Shown here: in pieces, positions 1 to 6,680 of the stretch
Layout: the number at the start of each line of letters is the position of its first letter
Numbering within the stretch: the first letter of the stretch is position 1
Assembly (NCBI GenBank): GCA_038998365.1
Contig: JAVZHJ010000011.1
Span: 1 to 15,990, forward strand
DNA: 15,990 bases
Reading direction: 5' to 3'
DNA from: JAVZGQ01 sp038998365
GTDB taxonomy: Archaea; Aenigmatarchaeota; Aenigmatarchaeia; CG10238-14; SCSR01
Position numbers and translations under genes: made by a program
The notes under the pieces: model-generated
Told to the model about the DNA's origin: nothing
Database searches by the model: none
The model's input: only the letters and a program-made list of their open reading frames with translations

Positions 1-148
1 AAGTTAACTAGATAAGCAAGTTTTTACAAAATTATTTCAGAAGTTAAGGAGGAAGCATGGTTCAGCTAAAGGTTCAAGAAAGGGTTGAAAGCGATTAGCA
101 AGGGTTCAACCGAGGGATCAAACCATATCCTCAGCGTGCTTTCTAATT
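1..148. other. Left-edge region without a recognised gene
   Basis: No gene is recognised here. It lies beyond the 3' end of the HerA-like ATPase gene. Two possible hairpins are visible: GGTTGAA (83-89) with TTCAACC (105-111), a perfect 7-bp stem, and GAGGGAT (112-118) with ATCCTC (127-132), a 6-bp stem with one bulged G. On the plus strand an AAGGAGG at about 46-52 precedes an ATG at 57 that opens only 13 codons before a TAG. In the same frame another 15 sense codons follow before TAA. It could hold the end of a small RNA, a terminator or a decayed gene. I cannot decide between these. Confidence 0.3.
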
Positions 149-943
149 TCAAATCTTCTTGAACTCAACAAACCAGGGCTTGCTGTAATTGAAATCAACG
201 TTTGCAATCATACATTCGCCCCTTCTTGTTTTAACCAAGCTTGTAGCAAATTCTGCTCCATATTTTCTTTTCACAAAATCTAAATCATTATCATAAGCTG
301 TTCTCAACCAAATTTCAGTTGCAACATTGCCAAGAACAGCAGGGCCAAAGTCTGAATAAGAATGAGTTATCAAAACTATACCAACACCGAATTTCCTGAA
401 TTCTCTGCAAGCTTTCTCAAGCAGCAAAGCAGCATTACCACCAAAGCTTGGTGTTAACTTATAAGCATCCTCAAAAACTAATAGACTCTTAAGCTCTTCT
501 GTAGTTTCATTAAAGCTCAAGCTCAATTCTTCAATAGCATTCTTAATGAACTCATTATAGTCATTTGGCGTTAAATCGAGCAAAGAAAAAACAACCAGAC
601 CTTTTTTGAGATAGCTTACTGGATTAATTTTCAAATTCTTGTAAGAAATTTTAACTTCTTCAAAATTCTCGTAATTTTTACCAAATTCTGACCATTTTCC
701 AGTAGGATCAAAAACAATAGCAGAAATGCCTTTTTTCAAACAGCCATCAACTATCACCATAGCTATTGTAGTCTTACCAGTTCCTGGCCCACCGACTATG
801 AACAAATGTTTTGTGAGCAAGTTGATATCAAGAAAAGCTTCATGCTCGCTGCCAGCTATTTTTCCTATAACTATAGAACTCTTGCTTTCTTTCGGCAAAG
901 CAACTAAGCTTATCGGCTTAATATATTCTCTAGCTTCCCTCAT
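149..943 (-). CDS. Compact HerA/FtsK-like P-loop ATPase (DUF87-type)
   Basis: A 264-residue ATPase of the HerA/FtsK group, which pumps DNA or works with NurA nuclease in DNA end resection. The Walker A motif GGPGTGKT is at residues 51-58. The Walker B strand LLVFEDA is at 154-160, with acidic residues in the order Glu-Asp instead of the common Asp-Glu. A polar ITHS motif follows at 192-195, and an LRT at 213-215 may supply an arginine finger. Only about 45 residues precede the P-loop, so the usual N-terminal HAS barrel is largely missing and the protein is much shorter than typical archaeal HerA (roughly 500 residues). Its ATG overlaps the stop of the upstream CBS gene by four bases (ATGA), which indicates translational coupling. 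NurA is in the window but 4.5 kb away. The ATPase fold is certain; the exact role is not. Confidence 0.8.
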   Translation of the reverse strand: MREAREYIKPISLVALPKESKSSIVIGKIAGSEHEAFLDINLLTKHLFIVGGPGTGKTTIAMVIVDGCLKKGISAIVFDPTGKWSEFGKNYENFEEVKISYKNLKINPVSYLKKGLVVFSLLDLTPNDYNEFIKNAIEELSLSFNETTEELKSLLVFEDAYKLTPSFGGNAALLLEKACREFRKFGVGIVLITHSYSDFGPAVLGNVATEIWLRTAYDNDLDFVKRKYGAEFATSLVKTRRGECMIANVDFNYSKPWFVEFKKI

Positions 944-1407
944 AAAATCGCTTTTATTATGTCTGCTCTAGCCACTATTCCGACAAGCTTCCCATTTTCT
1001 ATAACTGGCAACCTATTAACATCATGCTTGTCCATAAGCTCAGCTGCGTCAAAAATACTAGCTTCTGGGCTTATTGAAATAACTTTTTTACACATTATGC
1101 CCTTAATTTTAACATTAGAAAGTCTTTTCACTTCTTTTTTCAACTCAACAAAATCTTTACTAGTTTTCACTATATCTAAAAAGAAAAGCCACAAAGAAGG
1201 CATGTCATGAGCGGACCCGATTTTCAACTTAGTCTTCAAAAACCTAACAATATCAGAAGTGCTTATTATTCCCACAACTTTTTCTCCATCAACAACAGGA
1301 GCGCCAGAAATGTTTTTTTCTGAAAGAACTTTCGCAACTTCAAAAACACTGTTTTCTGGGCTGAAACAAATGATGTTTGTGTTCATCACATCTCTTACAT
1401 TTTTCAT
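940..1407 (-). CDS. Tandem CBS-domain protein
   Basis: 155 residues forming two CBS motifs, a module that usually binds adenosine nucleotides and senses energy status. The first spans about residues 5-57 (VRDVMNTNIICFSPENSV, later GIISTSDIVRFL) and the second about 102-155 (IKGIMCKKVISISPEAS, then GIVARADIIKAI). A helical linker with an unusual aromatic patch, PSLWLFFLDIV, lies at 70-80. No enzymatic domain is attached, so it is probably a regulatory subunit. It is the middle gene of a three-gene operon: its GGGAG ribosome-binding site (1412-1416) abuts the stop of the upstream gene, and its own stop overlaps the start of the ATPase. That context suggests it could regulate the ATPase, which is an inference. 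Confidence 0.88.
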   Translation of the reverse strand: MKNVRDVMNTNIICFSPENSVFEVAKVLSEKNISGAPVVDGEKVVGIISTSDIVRFLKTKLKIGSAHDMPSLWLFFLDIVKTSKDFVELKKEVKRLSNVKIKGIMCKKVISISPEASIFDAAELMDKHDVNRLPVIENGKLVGIVARADIIKAIL

Positions 1408-1414
1408 TTTCTCC

Positions 1415-1705
1415 CTAATATTCTATTGTTTTTTTATGATTAAATTTTCTACATCCCAAATCTACTTTTTCTATTCTTCTTATTCTTGTTGGATCTTCCA
1501 TTTGTTTGAATATACTTCCACCTATGCTGCCACCAATTCCAAATAAGCTTCTTTCCACTTCTATCTTCAAGAAGTAAGGACATTTATCACAAGGATAAAA
1601 GATTTTACCCTCAACTTCTTTTGGTTTGTAGAAGTGCTCTCCTTTTTTGCATCCTTGCTCAGTATATTTATCAATTTCTATTTTTTCTTCTATTTGAGTC
1701 AACAA
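1415..1705 (-). CDS. Small four-cysteine protein, unknown function
   Basis: A 96-residue protein I do not recognise. It has exactly four cysteines, Cys19, a Cys39-x2-Cys42 pair and Cys85, a pattern that could bind zinc or an iron-sulfur cluster. Between them lies a glycine-rich stretch, FGIGGSIGGSIF (55-66). The only in-frame starts before residue 69 are TTG codons at 1705 and 1702. An ATG at 1712 lies in another frame and closes after 13 codons. A TATA-like TTTAAATATT (1731-1740) is placed correctly for a transcript starting near 1710, so this appears to be the first gene of the operon with the CBS protein and the HerA-like ATPase. Coding status is supported by the tight operon spacing (7 bases to the next start). 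Confidence 0.65.
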   Translation of the reverse strand: MLTQIEEKIEIDKYTEQGCKKGEHFYKPKEVEGKIFYPCDKCPYFLKIEVERSLFGIGGSIGGSIFKQMEDPTRIRRIEKVDLGCRKFNHKKTIEY

Positions 1706-1730
1706 AACCCATTATCTTTTAATTAGGACG

Positions 1731-1740
1731 AATATTTAAA
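1731..1740 (-). promoter_or_regulatory. TATA-like box of the four-Cys/CBS/ATPase operon
   Basis: Reads TTTAAATATT on the minus strand, centred about 26 bases before position 1710. This predicts an almost leaderless transcript for the TTG-started gene at 1705 and separates this operon from the MetRS operon upstream. Confidence 0.5.
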
Positions 1741-1745
1741 TTTTT

Positions 1746-2075
1746 CTATCTTATCAAGCTTCCAGGCTCTATCTCTCTTTCTGGCTGAACCAAAACTATT
1801 TTTCCTTTTCCATTGTCTGCAGCCAATATCATGCAATTGCTTTCTACACCCATAAGCTTTACTGGCTTTAGATTCGTCGCGAAAACAAAACTTTTGCCAA
1901 CAAGTTCTTCAGGCTTATAATATTCTAGCAAGCCAGCAACAGCTTGCCTTTTCTCACTTCCAAGATCAACTTGCAACTTTATCAGCTTCTTTGAATTTGG
2001 AATTGGTTCAGCTTCTAGTATTTTTCCAATCTTCATCTCAATCTTTTGGAAATCAGCAAATGAAATTTCTGCCAA
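1746..2075 (-). CDS. Methionyl-tRNA synthetase beta subunit (tRNA-binding OB domain)
   Basis: A 109-residue stand-alone copy of the EMAP II/Trbp111-like tRNA-binding domain that is fused to the C-terminus of MetRS in many bacteria. Hallmarks are FADFQKIEMKIGKILEAE near the N-terminus, an NSKKLIKLQVDLG strand (27-39), and the sequence VFATNLKPVKLMGVESNCMI (63-82). It should bind the tRNA elbow non-specifically and raise the affinity of the catalytic subunit. The start is TTG, with GGGGGTGA just upstream (2080-2087) as ribosome-binding site. It lies only 14 bases beyond the catalytic subunit gene and is surely co-transcribed with it. The split alpha/beta arrangement is known in several archaea and some bacteria. 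Confidence 0.9.
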   Translation of the reverse strand: MAEISFADFQKIEMKIGKILEAEPIPNSKKLIKLQVDLGSEKRQAVAGLLEYYKPEELVGKSFVFATNLKPVKLMGVESNCMILAADNGKGKIVLVQPEREIEPGSLIR

Positions 2076-2079
2076 TCTT

Positions 2080-2087
2080 TCACCCCC
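2080..2087 (-). promoter_or_regulatory. Strong ribosome-binding site supporting a TTG start
   Basis: GGGGGTGA on the minus strand, four bases before the TTG at 2075. It fixes the non-ATG start of the MetRS beta subunit in the short gap after the catalytic subunit. Confidence 0.65.
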
Positions 2088-2089
2088 AT

Positions 2090-3607
2090 TTATTTATTGC
2101 TTTCAATAATTTTGAAAAGAATTTCAGGCTTTCTTATTTTCCACCCAGCTTGCAACATAAGCTTTGATGCTGAAAGCCAGTCTTGTTTGTGAACAGAATC
2201 ATCATATCCCAAAAGCTTCCAGAGCTTTTCAGCAGAAGAAGGCAAGAAAGGTTCAATCAAAATCGCTAAGCAACGAACAGCATTGACACAAAGGTAAAGT
2301 GTAGTTGGAGCTTCACTTTTCTTGGCCCAAGGCTCTTTTTTCTGGAAGTATTGGTTGCAAATTGAAGAGAAATCAAGGATAGATTTCAAAGCTTTATCAA
2401 GCTCAAGATTTTCTATTTGACTTCCAACTAAAACAGAAATTCTTTCGATTTCATTCTTAAACTTTTCATCTTCTTCTGTGTAGTTTGTTGGCCTAGGAAC
2501 TATGCCTCCAAAATTAGACCAGACAAAAGTTAAAGTTCTATGAACAAAATTTCCAATGTTTGCAACAAGCTCTCCATTGTTCCTTTCTACCAGCCTTTTT
2601 TCGGAAAAATCTCCATCTTCACCCAATGGCATTTCTTTTATTAAAGAATATCTTAGAGCATCAAAAGAATATTTTTTACTAAGTTCTATCGGATCAATAG
2701 CATTTCCTAAACTCTTACTTATTTTTTCTCCATTTACCGTGAAAAAACCATGAACGAAAATCTTTTTTGGCAATTCTATTTCAGCTGAGAAAAGCATAGC
2801 TGGCCAAAGAGCACAATGAAATTTTGTTATGTCTTTTCCTATCAAATGAACATCAGCCGGCCAATATTTTTCAAACTTTGAATAATCCCAACCAAACCCT
2901 ATGCCTGTCAAATAATTTATCAAAGCATCAAACCAAACGTATAATACTTGAGATTTGTCTATGGGCACTGGTATCCCCCATTTTTGTTTCTGCCTTGAAA
3001 TACTCACATCTGTGAAAAAATTCTTAACATATTCTATAACTTCGTTCCTTCTTTCTTTTGGTTGAATGAAATTTGGATTCTTTTCTATGTGCTCTAGCAA
3101 TTGTTCTTTATACCTACTTGCCTTGAAGAAATAATTTTCTTCTTCTATTATATCGGGCTCTGTTTTGTGAATTGGACATTTACCATCAACAAGATCAGAC
3201 TTAGTGATAAAGGCTTCGCAACCTACGCAATAATAGCCAACATATTTTCCCTTGTATATATCTCCTTTCTTGTTCACTCTCTTGAAAAATTCTTCCACAC
3301 CCTTCTTATGTCTTTCTTCTGTTGTTCTTATGAAATCGTTGAAAGAAAAACCTAGCTGTTTAAATCTAGCTTTCCAAATAGCAGCCATTTTATCAACAAA
3401 TTGAGCAACATCTTGTCCAGCTTTAGTAGCAGCTTCCACATTTTTTTGACTGTTTTCATCAGTACCTGTCAGGAAAAAAACATCCTTGTTATTAAGCCTG
3501 TGAAACCTTGCCAATATATCTGCTATTATTGTTGTGTAAATGTGACCTATGTGTGGCTCTGCATTAACGTAATAAATCGGTGTTGTAACATAAAATTTTT
3601 CAGGCAC
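2090..3607 (-). CDS. metG: Methionyl-tRNA synthetase, catalytic subunit (bacterial type)
   Basis: Charges tRNA-Met with methionine. This 505-residue class I synthetase carries HIGH at residues 19-22, KISKS at 295-299, and one zinc knuckle with Cys127-x2-Cys130 and Cys144-x2-His147, the ligand set of the short bacterial (Thermus-like) MetRS. The tRNA-anticodon helical domain follows from about 340 (NNGELVANIGNFVHR). The N-terminal YVTTPIYYVNAEPHIGH also fits bacterial rather than typical archaeal MetRS, so ancestry by lateral transfer is likely. It ends after the helical domain; the tRNA-binding domain is the separate next gene. The start is GTG with AGGTGA (3612-3617) four bases upstream. An AT-rich TATA-like stretch near 3636-3650 can drive it. 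Confidence 0.95.
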   Translation of the reverse strand: MPEKFYVTTPIYYVNAEPHIGHIYTTIIADILARFHRLNNKDVFFLTGTDENSQKNVEAATKAGQDVAQFVDKMAAIWKARFKQLGFSFNDFIRTTEERHKKGVEEFFKRVNKKGDIYKGKYVGYYCVGCEAFITKSDLVDGKCPIHKTEPDIIEEENYFFKASRYKEQLLEHIEKNPNFIQPKERRNEVIEYVKNFFTDVSISRQKQKWGIPVPIDKSQVLYVWFDALINYLTGIGFGWDYSKFEKYWPADVHLIGKDITKFHCALWPAMLFSAEIELPKKIFVHGFFTVNGEKISKSLGNAIDPIELSKKYSFDALRYSLIKEMPLGEDGDFSEKRLVERNNGELVANIGNFVHRTLTFVWSNFGGIVPRPTNYTEEDEKFKNEIERISVLVGSQIENLELDKALKSILDFSSICNQYFQKKEPWAKKSEAPTTLYLCVNAVRCLAILIEPFLPSSAEKLWKLLGYDDSVHKQDWLSASKLMLQAGWKIRKPEILFKIIESNK

Positions 3608-3611
3608 AGAT

Positions 3612-3617
3612 TCACCT
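3612..3617 (-). promoter_or_regulatory. Ribosome-binding site supporting the MetRS GTG start
   Basis: AGGTGA on the minus strand, four bases before the GTG at 3607. The first in-frame ATG lies well inside the catalytic domain, so this site decides the start. Confidence 0.65.
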
Positions 3618-3658
3618 AACTATATTTCTAATTTTTAATTATTAATTTGCAAAATATT

Positions 3659-4414
3659 TCAAATTTTCACTTCTTCCAAAGAATTTAACACTAAATCTGG
3701 TTTTATCTTTCCTTTAACTTCTTTGTCAACTCCTGTTCTAACCAAAACGGCAAAGTAGCCACATTTTTTTGCAAGACCAATGTCAGCTTTAAGCTCATCG
3801 CCAAAAACAACAGTATCTTTTCTTGGTGATTGAACAAAAAGCTGAACAAGTTGACACATGAGGTCAGAAGGCTTGCCCAAAAGCTTTGCTTTTTTGTTGC
3901 ACGTATACTCAATAGCTTTAACTATGCAACCTGTGCCAGGCCACATTTCATCGCCATGTGTGTAAACTCTACCAGTAGCAGCAGCTATCAACTTTGCACC
4001 TTTCTGGCTAGCTTTCAAAGCAGTCAAAATTTTTTGGTAGTTAAAGTCGGTATCGTGACCAATGGCCACATAATCAACGTTTTCATCTTCTCTCACTTCT
4101 ATCCCCTCTTCTTTCAAATCTTCTTTAAGGCTATCACCAACAACAAAAGCTCTTGCTTTCTTCTGCTTCAAGAATTCAGCTATAGCCATAGCTGAGCTCA
4201 CTAGCTCGCTTTCCTTACACTCAACTCCAAAGCCATTCAGCTTTTCAACCAGCTGCTTTCTTTTTACCATGGTGTTGTTTGTTATGAACAAGACTTGCTT
4301 TCCTTCTTTCCTTAGCAAAGCAGCAAGCTCTTTCATCCCAGGCAAAAGCTCTTTCCAATTCCAAGCAGTTCCATCTAAATCAAAGATGAAAGTTTTGAAT
4401 CTTGAAAACTCCAT
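3659..4414 (-). CDS. HAD-superfamily phosphatase, subclass IIA (NagD/PGP-like)
   Basis: A soluble phosphatase probably acting on small phosphorylated metabolites. In the 251-residue form starting at ATG 4414, motif I FDLDGT carries the two catalytic aspartates (residues 12 and 14), motif II is FITNNT, motif III is the GKP lysine (about residue 181) and motif IV is FGDELKADIG. The cap inserted between motifs II and III is the C2a type of NagD, 4-nitrophenylphosphatase and phosphoglycolate phosphatase. A TTG at 4435 would add seven residues, but a TATA-like stretch 26 bases before 4414 favours the ATG. The gene is divergent from the membrane protein gene at 4452, sharing a promoter region under 40 bases long. 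The substrate cannot be read from the sequence. Confidence 0.88.
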   Translation of the reverse strand: MEFSRFKTFIFDLDGTAWNWKELLPGMKELAALLRKEGKQVLFITNNTMVKRKQLVEKLNGFGVECKESELVSSAMAIAEFLKQKKARAFVVGDSLKEDLKEEGIEVREDENVDYVAIGHDTDFNYQKILTALKASQKGAKLIAAATGRVYTHGDEMWPGTGCIVKAIEYTCNKKAKLLGKPSDLMCQLVQLFVQSPRKDTVVFGDELKADIGLAKKCGYFAVLVRTGVDKEVKGKIKPDLVLNSLEEVKI

Positions 4415-4447
4415 AGTAATTATTTTTATTGCCAAAAATTAAAATTA
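4415..4447. promoter_or_regulatory. Short divergent promoter region
   Basis: Two AT-rich TATA-like elements sit back to back. 4421-4430 (TATTTTTATT) is centred 26 bases before the plus-strand ATG at 4452. 4434-4447, read on the minus strand, is centred 26 bases before the ATG at 4414. Both transcripts would be leaderless, so each promoter overlaps the other gene's start region. Confidence 0.45.
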
Positions 4448-4451
4448 AATT

Positions 4452-5228
4452 ATGATTGGTCAAGCTATAGTAGATGGTTTCAAGTTCGGTTTTTCTCTAA
4501 AAAGAATGCTGCCTTATGTTTTCTTAAATCTCTTGCTTTTGTACACAGCTTGCGATATGCTTGGGAGATTCGGAACAATGGAACTAACCCCAGAAGCTTT
4601 ATCTTCCGTAGCACCACTTTTTGGTCTATATCTTTTCATCTTTTTCTTCTTTGGTGTTTCTCAACCTTTGCTGATGGCTGTCATGCTTCATCAAGCTAAA
4701 AATTTTGGCAAAAAAATTCCGATGAAAAAAAGCTTCAGATTTGCCTTTTCTGTCTTCCTCAAATCTTTATTCATTTTAATAATCTTAGTTACAATTCATG
4801 TTTTGCTTGGATTTGTCCCATTCCTTTGGCCAGTTTTGATGTTGCTTTTTGCCTTAGTTTCTTTCTATGTTTATCCAGCAGCCATAATGGACGGCAATGA
4901 TATAGTGAAATCTTTCAAAAAAAGTTTTTCAATTTTCAAGAAAGCTCCTCTAGAAACTTTCATAATCCTTTTGCTCATAGTCTTAGTTTCTTTCGTCTTG
5001 ATCGTAATTTCCTTATTCCCAGCTATTTTCTGGCTTGCTGGCAATGTTTATGCTCTATCCCAACAAACTCAAGACACTGCAGTTCTAGCCCAATATCTAG
5101 CAAGGCTTTTGATGTCACCGACAATAATTCCTTTCTTGTTGTTGCCTTCTTTTGCTGCAGCTTTCTGTAAAGTGATGAAAATTGGGATGATGGCAAGGCT
5201 TTATGTTGCCTTGAAGAAAAAGGCTTAA
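4452..5228 (+). CDS. Multi-spanning membrane protein, about six helices
   Basis: A 258-residue integral membrane protein. Hydrophobic segments lie at about residues 19-36, 54-78, 100-121, 122-145, 168-190 and 222-245, separated by short basic loops. Around 141-159 it reads YPAAIMDGNDIVKSFKKSF, a pattern typical of a broad group of prokaryotic membrane proteins (DUF4013/YciC-like or GDPD membrane-domain-like) in which a conserved P-x-x-x-x-x-G is followed by an amphipathic helix. Function in that group is poorly known. Translation starts at an ATG with no obvious ribosome-binding site, consistent with a leaderless mRNA. Its stop shares the palindrome TTAA (5225-5228) with the stop of the convergent neighbour. 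Confidence 0.75.
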   Translation: MIGQAIVDGFKFGFSLKRMLPYVFLNLLLLYTACDMLGRFGTMELTPEALSSVAPLFGLYLFIFFFFGVSQPLLMAVMLHQAKNFGKKIPMKKSFRFAFSVFLKSLFILIILVTIHVLLGFVPFLWPVLMLLFALVSFYVYPAAIMDGNDIVKSFKKSFSIFKKAPLETFIILLLIVLVSFVLIVISLFPAIFWLAGNVYALSQQTQDTAVLAQYLARLLMSPTIIPFLLLPSFAAAFCKVMKIGMMARLYVALKKKA

Positions 5229-5422
5229 TCTTTTGATTTAACTAGGATGTAATAGAGAACAGCTCCTATGAAGTTCAAGAAAATAAGGACTATAACCCAA
5301 ACAAGCTTATCTTCAAACTTCTTTCTTCCTAAGCAGTCTATTAACATCCAAACCCAAAAAACAACTGCAAAAATGGCTAAGCACAAGAAAAGAAAGCCAA
5401 GGCCACCAAAAAACCATAGCAT
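5225..5422 (-). CDS. Small two-helix membrane protein, PLDc_N-like
   Basis: A protein of 65 residues from the ATG at 5422, or 68 from a GTG at 5431. Two hydrophobic helices flank a short polar loop: the first ends in FWVWMLIDCLGRKKFEDK and the second is LVWVIVLIFLNFIGAVLYY before a basic tail. This matches the PLDc_N family (the membrane segment found before phospholipase D domains and often alone), whose usual signature is W-x-x-L-D-C followed by G-x-x-x-Y-Y. There is no catalytic domain. The ATG is preferred because a TATA-like box at 5442-5450 would place the transcript start at or next to it. The stop overlaps that of the convergent membrane protein. Confidence 0.75.
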   Translation of the reverse strand: MLWFFGGLGFLFLCLAIFAVVFWVWMLIDCLGRKKFEDKLVWVIVLIFLNFIGAVLYYILVKSKD

Positions 5423-5441
5423 TTGACTCACTTTTTGAGTT

Positions 5442-5453
5442 CTATAAAAATAA
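5442..5453. promoter_or_regulatory. Shared bidirectional TATA element
   Basis: CTATAAAAATAA lies about 26 bases from both the minus-strand ATG at 5422 and the plus-strand ATG at 5479 (NurA). One AT-rich core of about 12 bases seems to direct two leaderless, divergent transcripts. Confidence 0.5.
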
Positions 5454-5478
5454 GTAGCTTTGGCTGAATATAAGTTTT

Positions 5479-6567
5479 ATGGAAAAGTTTTTTCAGCTCA
5501 TGGAAAATTTTGTCAAGCAGATAAGAGAAATGGAAAACCAGCGCATGAAGCTTGCCGAAGTTTTGAGGAATTTGGAAGAAGCTGAATTTGGCCAAGATGT
5601 GGCCGAGAAAAAGATAATTCTAAAAGTTGAAAAAGATGGGCTGAAAAAGATAAGGATTGCTGGTATAGATGGTGGATTGGCAAAAGAATCTTTTCACGGC
5701 ATTGACTTGATTCTGCTTAAGGCTATAGCAGTGGTTTTTGATTTTGAAGATGGTAAGCTTGAGCGAGTGAGCTATCATCCAGAGCCTTTGCCATCACCAA
5801 TTCCAAATGTTGTATTTGATCCTTTTTCAGAGCTTGAGTTTGAGTTAAATTCAAACATGCAAAGGCAAATGATAGAAGTTGAGACTGCAACAGAAGCAAT
5901 AAAAAAATTCAAGCCTGATTTGCTTTTGTTGGATGGCTCTATTGTTCCACATTATGTCCATAGGCCAGAATCTTCTTCTTTGCTCTTCCAAATTTACCAA
6001 CAGATGATAGAAGCTTACAAAAAACTTTTCTCAGCAGCTGAAGAGAATGGAACAATTTTGGCAGGGGTGATAGAAGACAGCAGAGGCACAAGGTTTTGTG
6101 AGATATTGAATCAAACCCTTGTCCAATTACCAGAAGTAAGAGAAGCTAGAGTTTTGCTTGAAAAGACTAAGGACACAAACTTGCTTACTTATGCTTTGAA
6201 TTATGGGGAAAGAACTTTTGCCTTTTCTTATTCTTCCGAGCCTGAAAAGCATCCAATTTTGAAAGAGTTTGGTGAAACTGGTAAAAAAATTTATAGCTTT
6301 TATCTGAAAGCAGCAGAGTTTGATAGGCCAATAAGAGTTGATTTTTTGGCAAGCTTGAATGCAAGTGAACTTGCTAGCAAAATTTCTTCTGTTTTGCTCG
6401 CAATTTGTAATTCCTCAACTTACGCTTTTCCTTCTGTTTTGATAGAAGCTGACTTGAGAGCAAGGCTGAGTGAAAGAGAAATAGAAGAGTTTGGTTTGGA
6501 TCTTAAGAGTAAGCTTGGAAATTTGGCTAGTATGTTTGAGCTTAGGAGAAGGGAAAGACCGTTTTAA
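5479..6567 (+). CDS. nurA: NurA-domain 5'-3' nuclease
   Basis: NurA is a manganese-dependent nuclease that, with the HerA translocase, resects DNA ends during archaeal recombination. In this 362-residue protein the first catalytic aspartate is in AGIDGGLA (Asp64), the second in LLLLDGSI (Asp152), the later family block is GVIEDSRG (196-203), and the C-terminal YAFPSVLIEAD (315-325) matches the Y-P-x-x-x-E-A type block of NurA. The first 45 residues form a charged helix, likely coiled coil. The GVIEDSR block has Glu where many NurA proteins have Lys. The start is an ATG with an AT-rich box 26 bases upstream. Unlike many archaea, no herA lies next to it; the only HerA-like ATPase here is at 149-943. 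Confidence 0.88.
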   Translation: MEKFFQLMENFVKQIREMENQRMKLAEVLRNLEEAEFGQDVAEKKIILKVEKDGLKKIRIAGIDGGLAKESFHGIDLILLKAIAVVFDFEDGKLERVSYHPEPLPSPIPNVVFDPFSELEFELNSNMQRQMIEVETATEAIKKFKPDLLLLDGSIVPHYVHRPESSSLLFQIYQQMIEAYKKLFSAAEENGTILAGVIEDSRGTRFCEILNQTLVQLPEVREARVLLEKTKDTNLLTYALNYGERTFAFSYSSEPEKHPILKEFGETGKKIYSFYLKAAEFDRPIRVDFLASLNASELASKISSVLLAICNSSTYAFPSVLIEADLRARLSEREIEEFGLDLKSKLGNLASMFELRRRERPF

Positions 6568-6646
6568 ATGAATCTTAAAACTTAGTGTAAATAATGATAG
6601 AAAAAATTCATAAATTTAATTCAGCTAGAGCATTTTGCTGGCAAGA

Positions 6647-6656
6647 AGAAATAAAT
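6647..6656 (+). promoter_or_regulatory. TATA-like box before the 6681 gene
   Basis: AAATAAATAT, about 26-30 bases before the ATG at 6681. No ribosome-binding site is seen, so a leaderless mRNA is likely. The preceding 6568-6646 shows no gene. Confidence 0.45.
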
Positions 6657-6680
6657 ATCCTAATTTAAAAAATAATTATT

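Noticed and set aside
95..132. GGTTCAA-containing stretch considered as a tRNA T-arm.
   Set aside because: The flanking bases do not pair as a T-stem, and no acceptor, D-arm or anticodon stem can be drawn.
70..162. A 30-codon frame on the plus strand (RFKKGLKAISKGST onward) ending inside the ATPase 3' end.
   Set aside because: It has no start codon, follows a stop at 67-69, and overlaps the ATPase coding end. It may be a remnant, but nothing supports it.
726..971. Long plus-strand frames opposite the ATPase and CBS genes.
   Set aside because: They are antisense to genes with clear family motifs, lack ribosome-binding sites, and encode low-complexity hydrophobic sequence.
3101..4195. Several plus-strand frames of 60-120 codons opposite MetRS and the HAD phosphatase.
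   Set aside because: They are mirror frames of strongly supported genes; their Phe/Ser/Leu-rich composition comes from the complementary strand's Lys/Glu codons.
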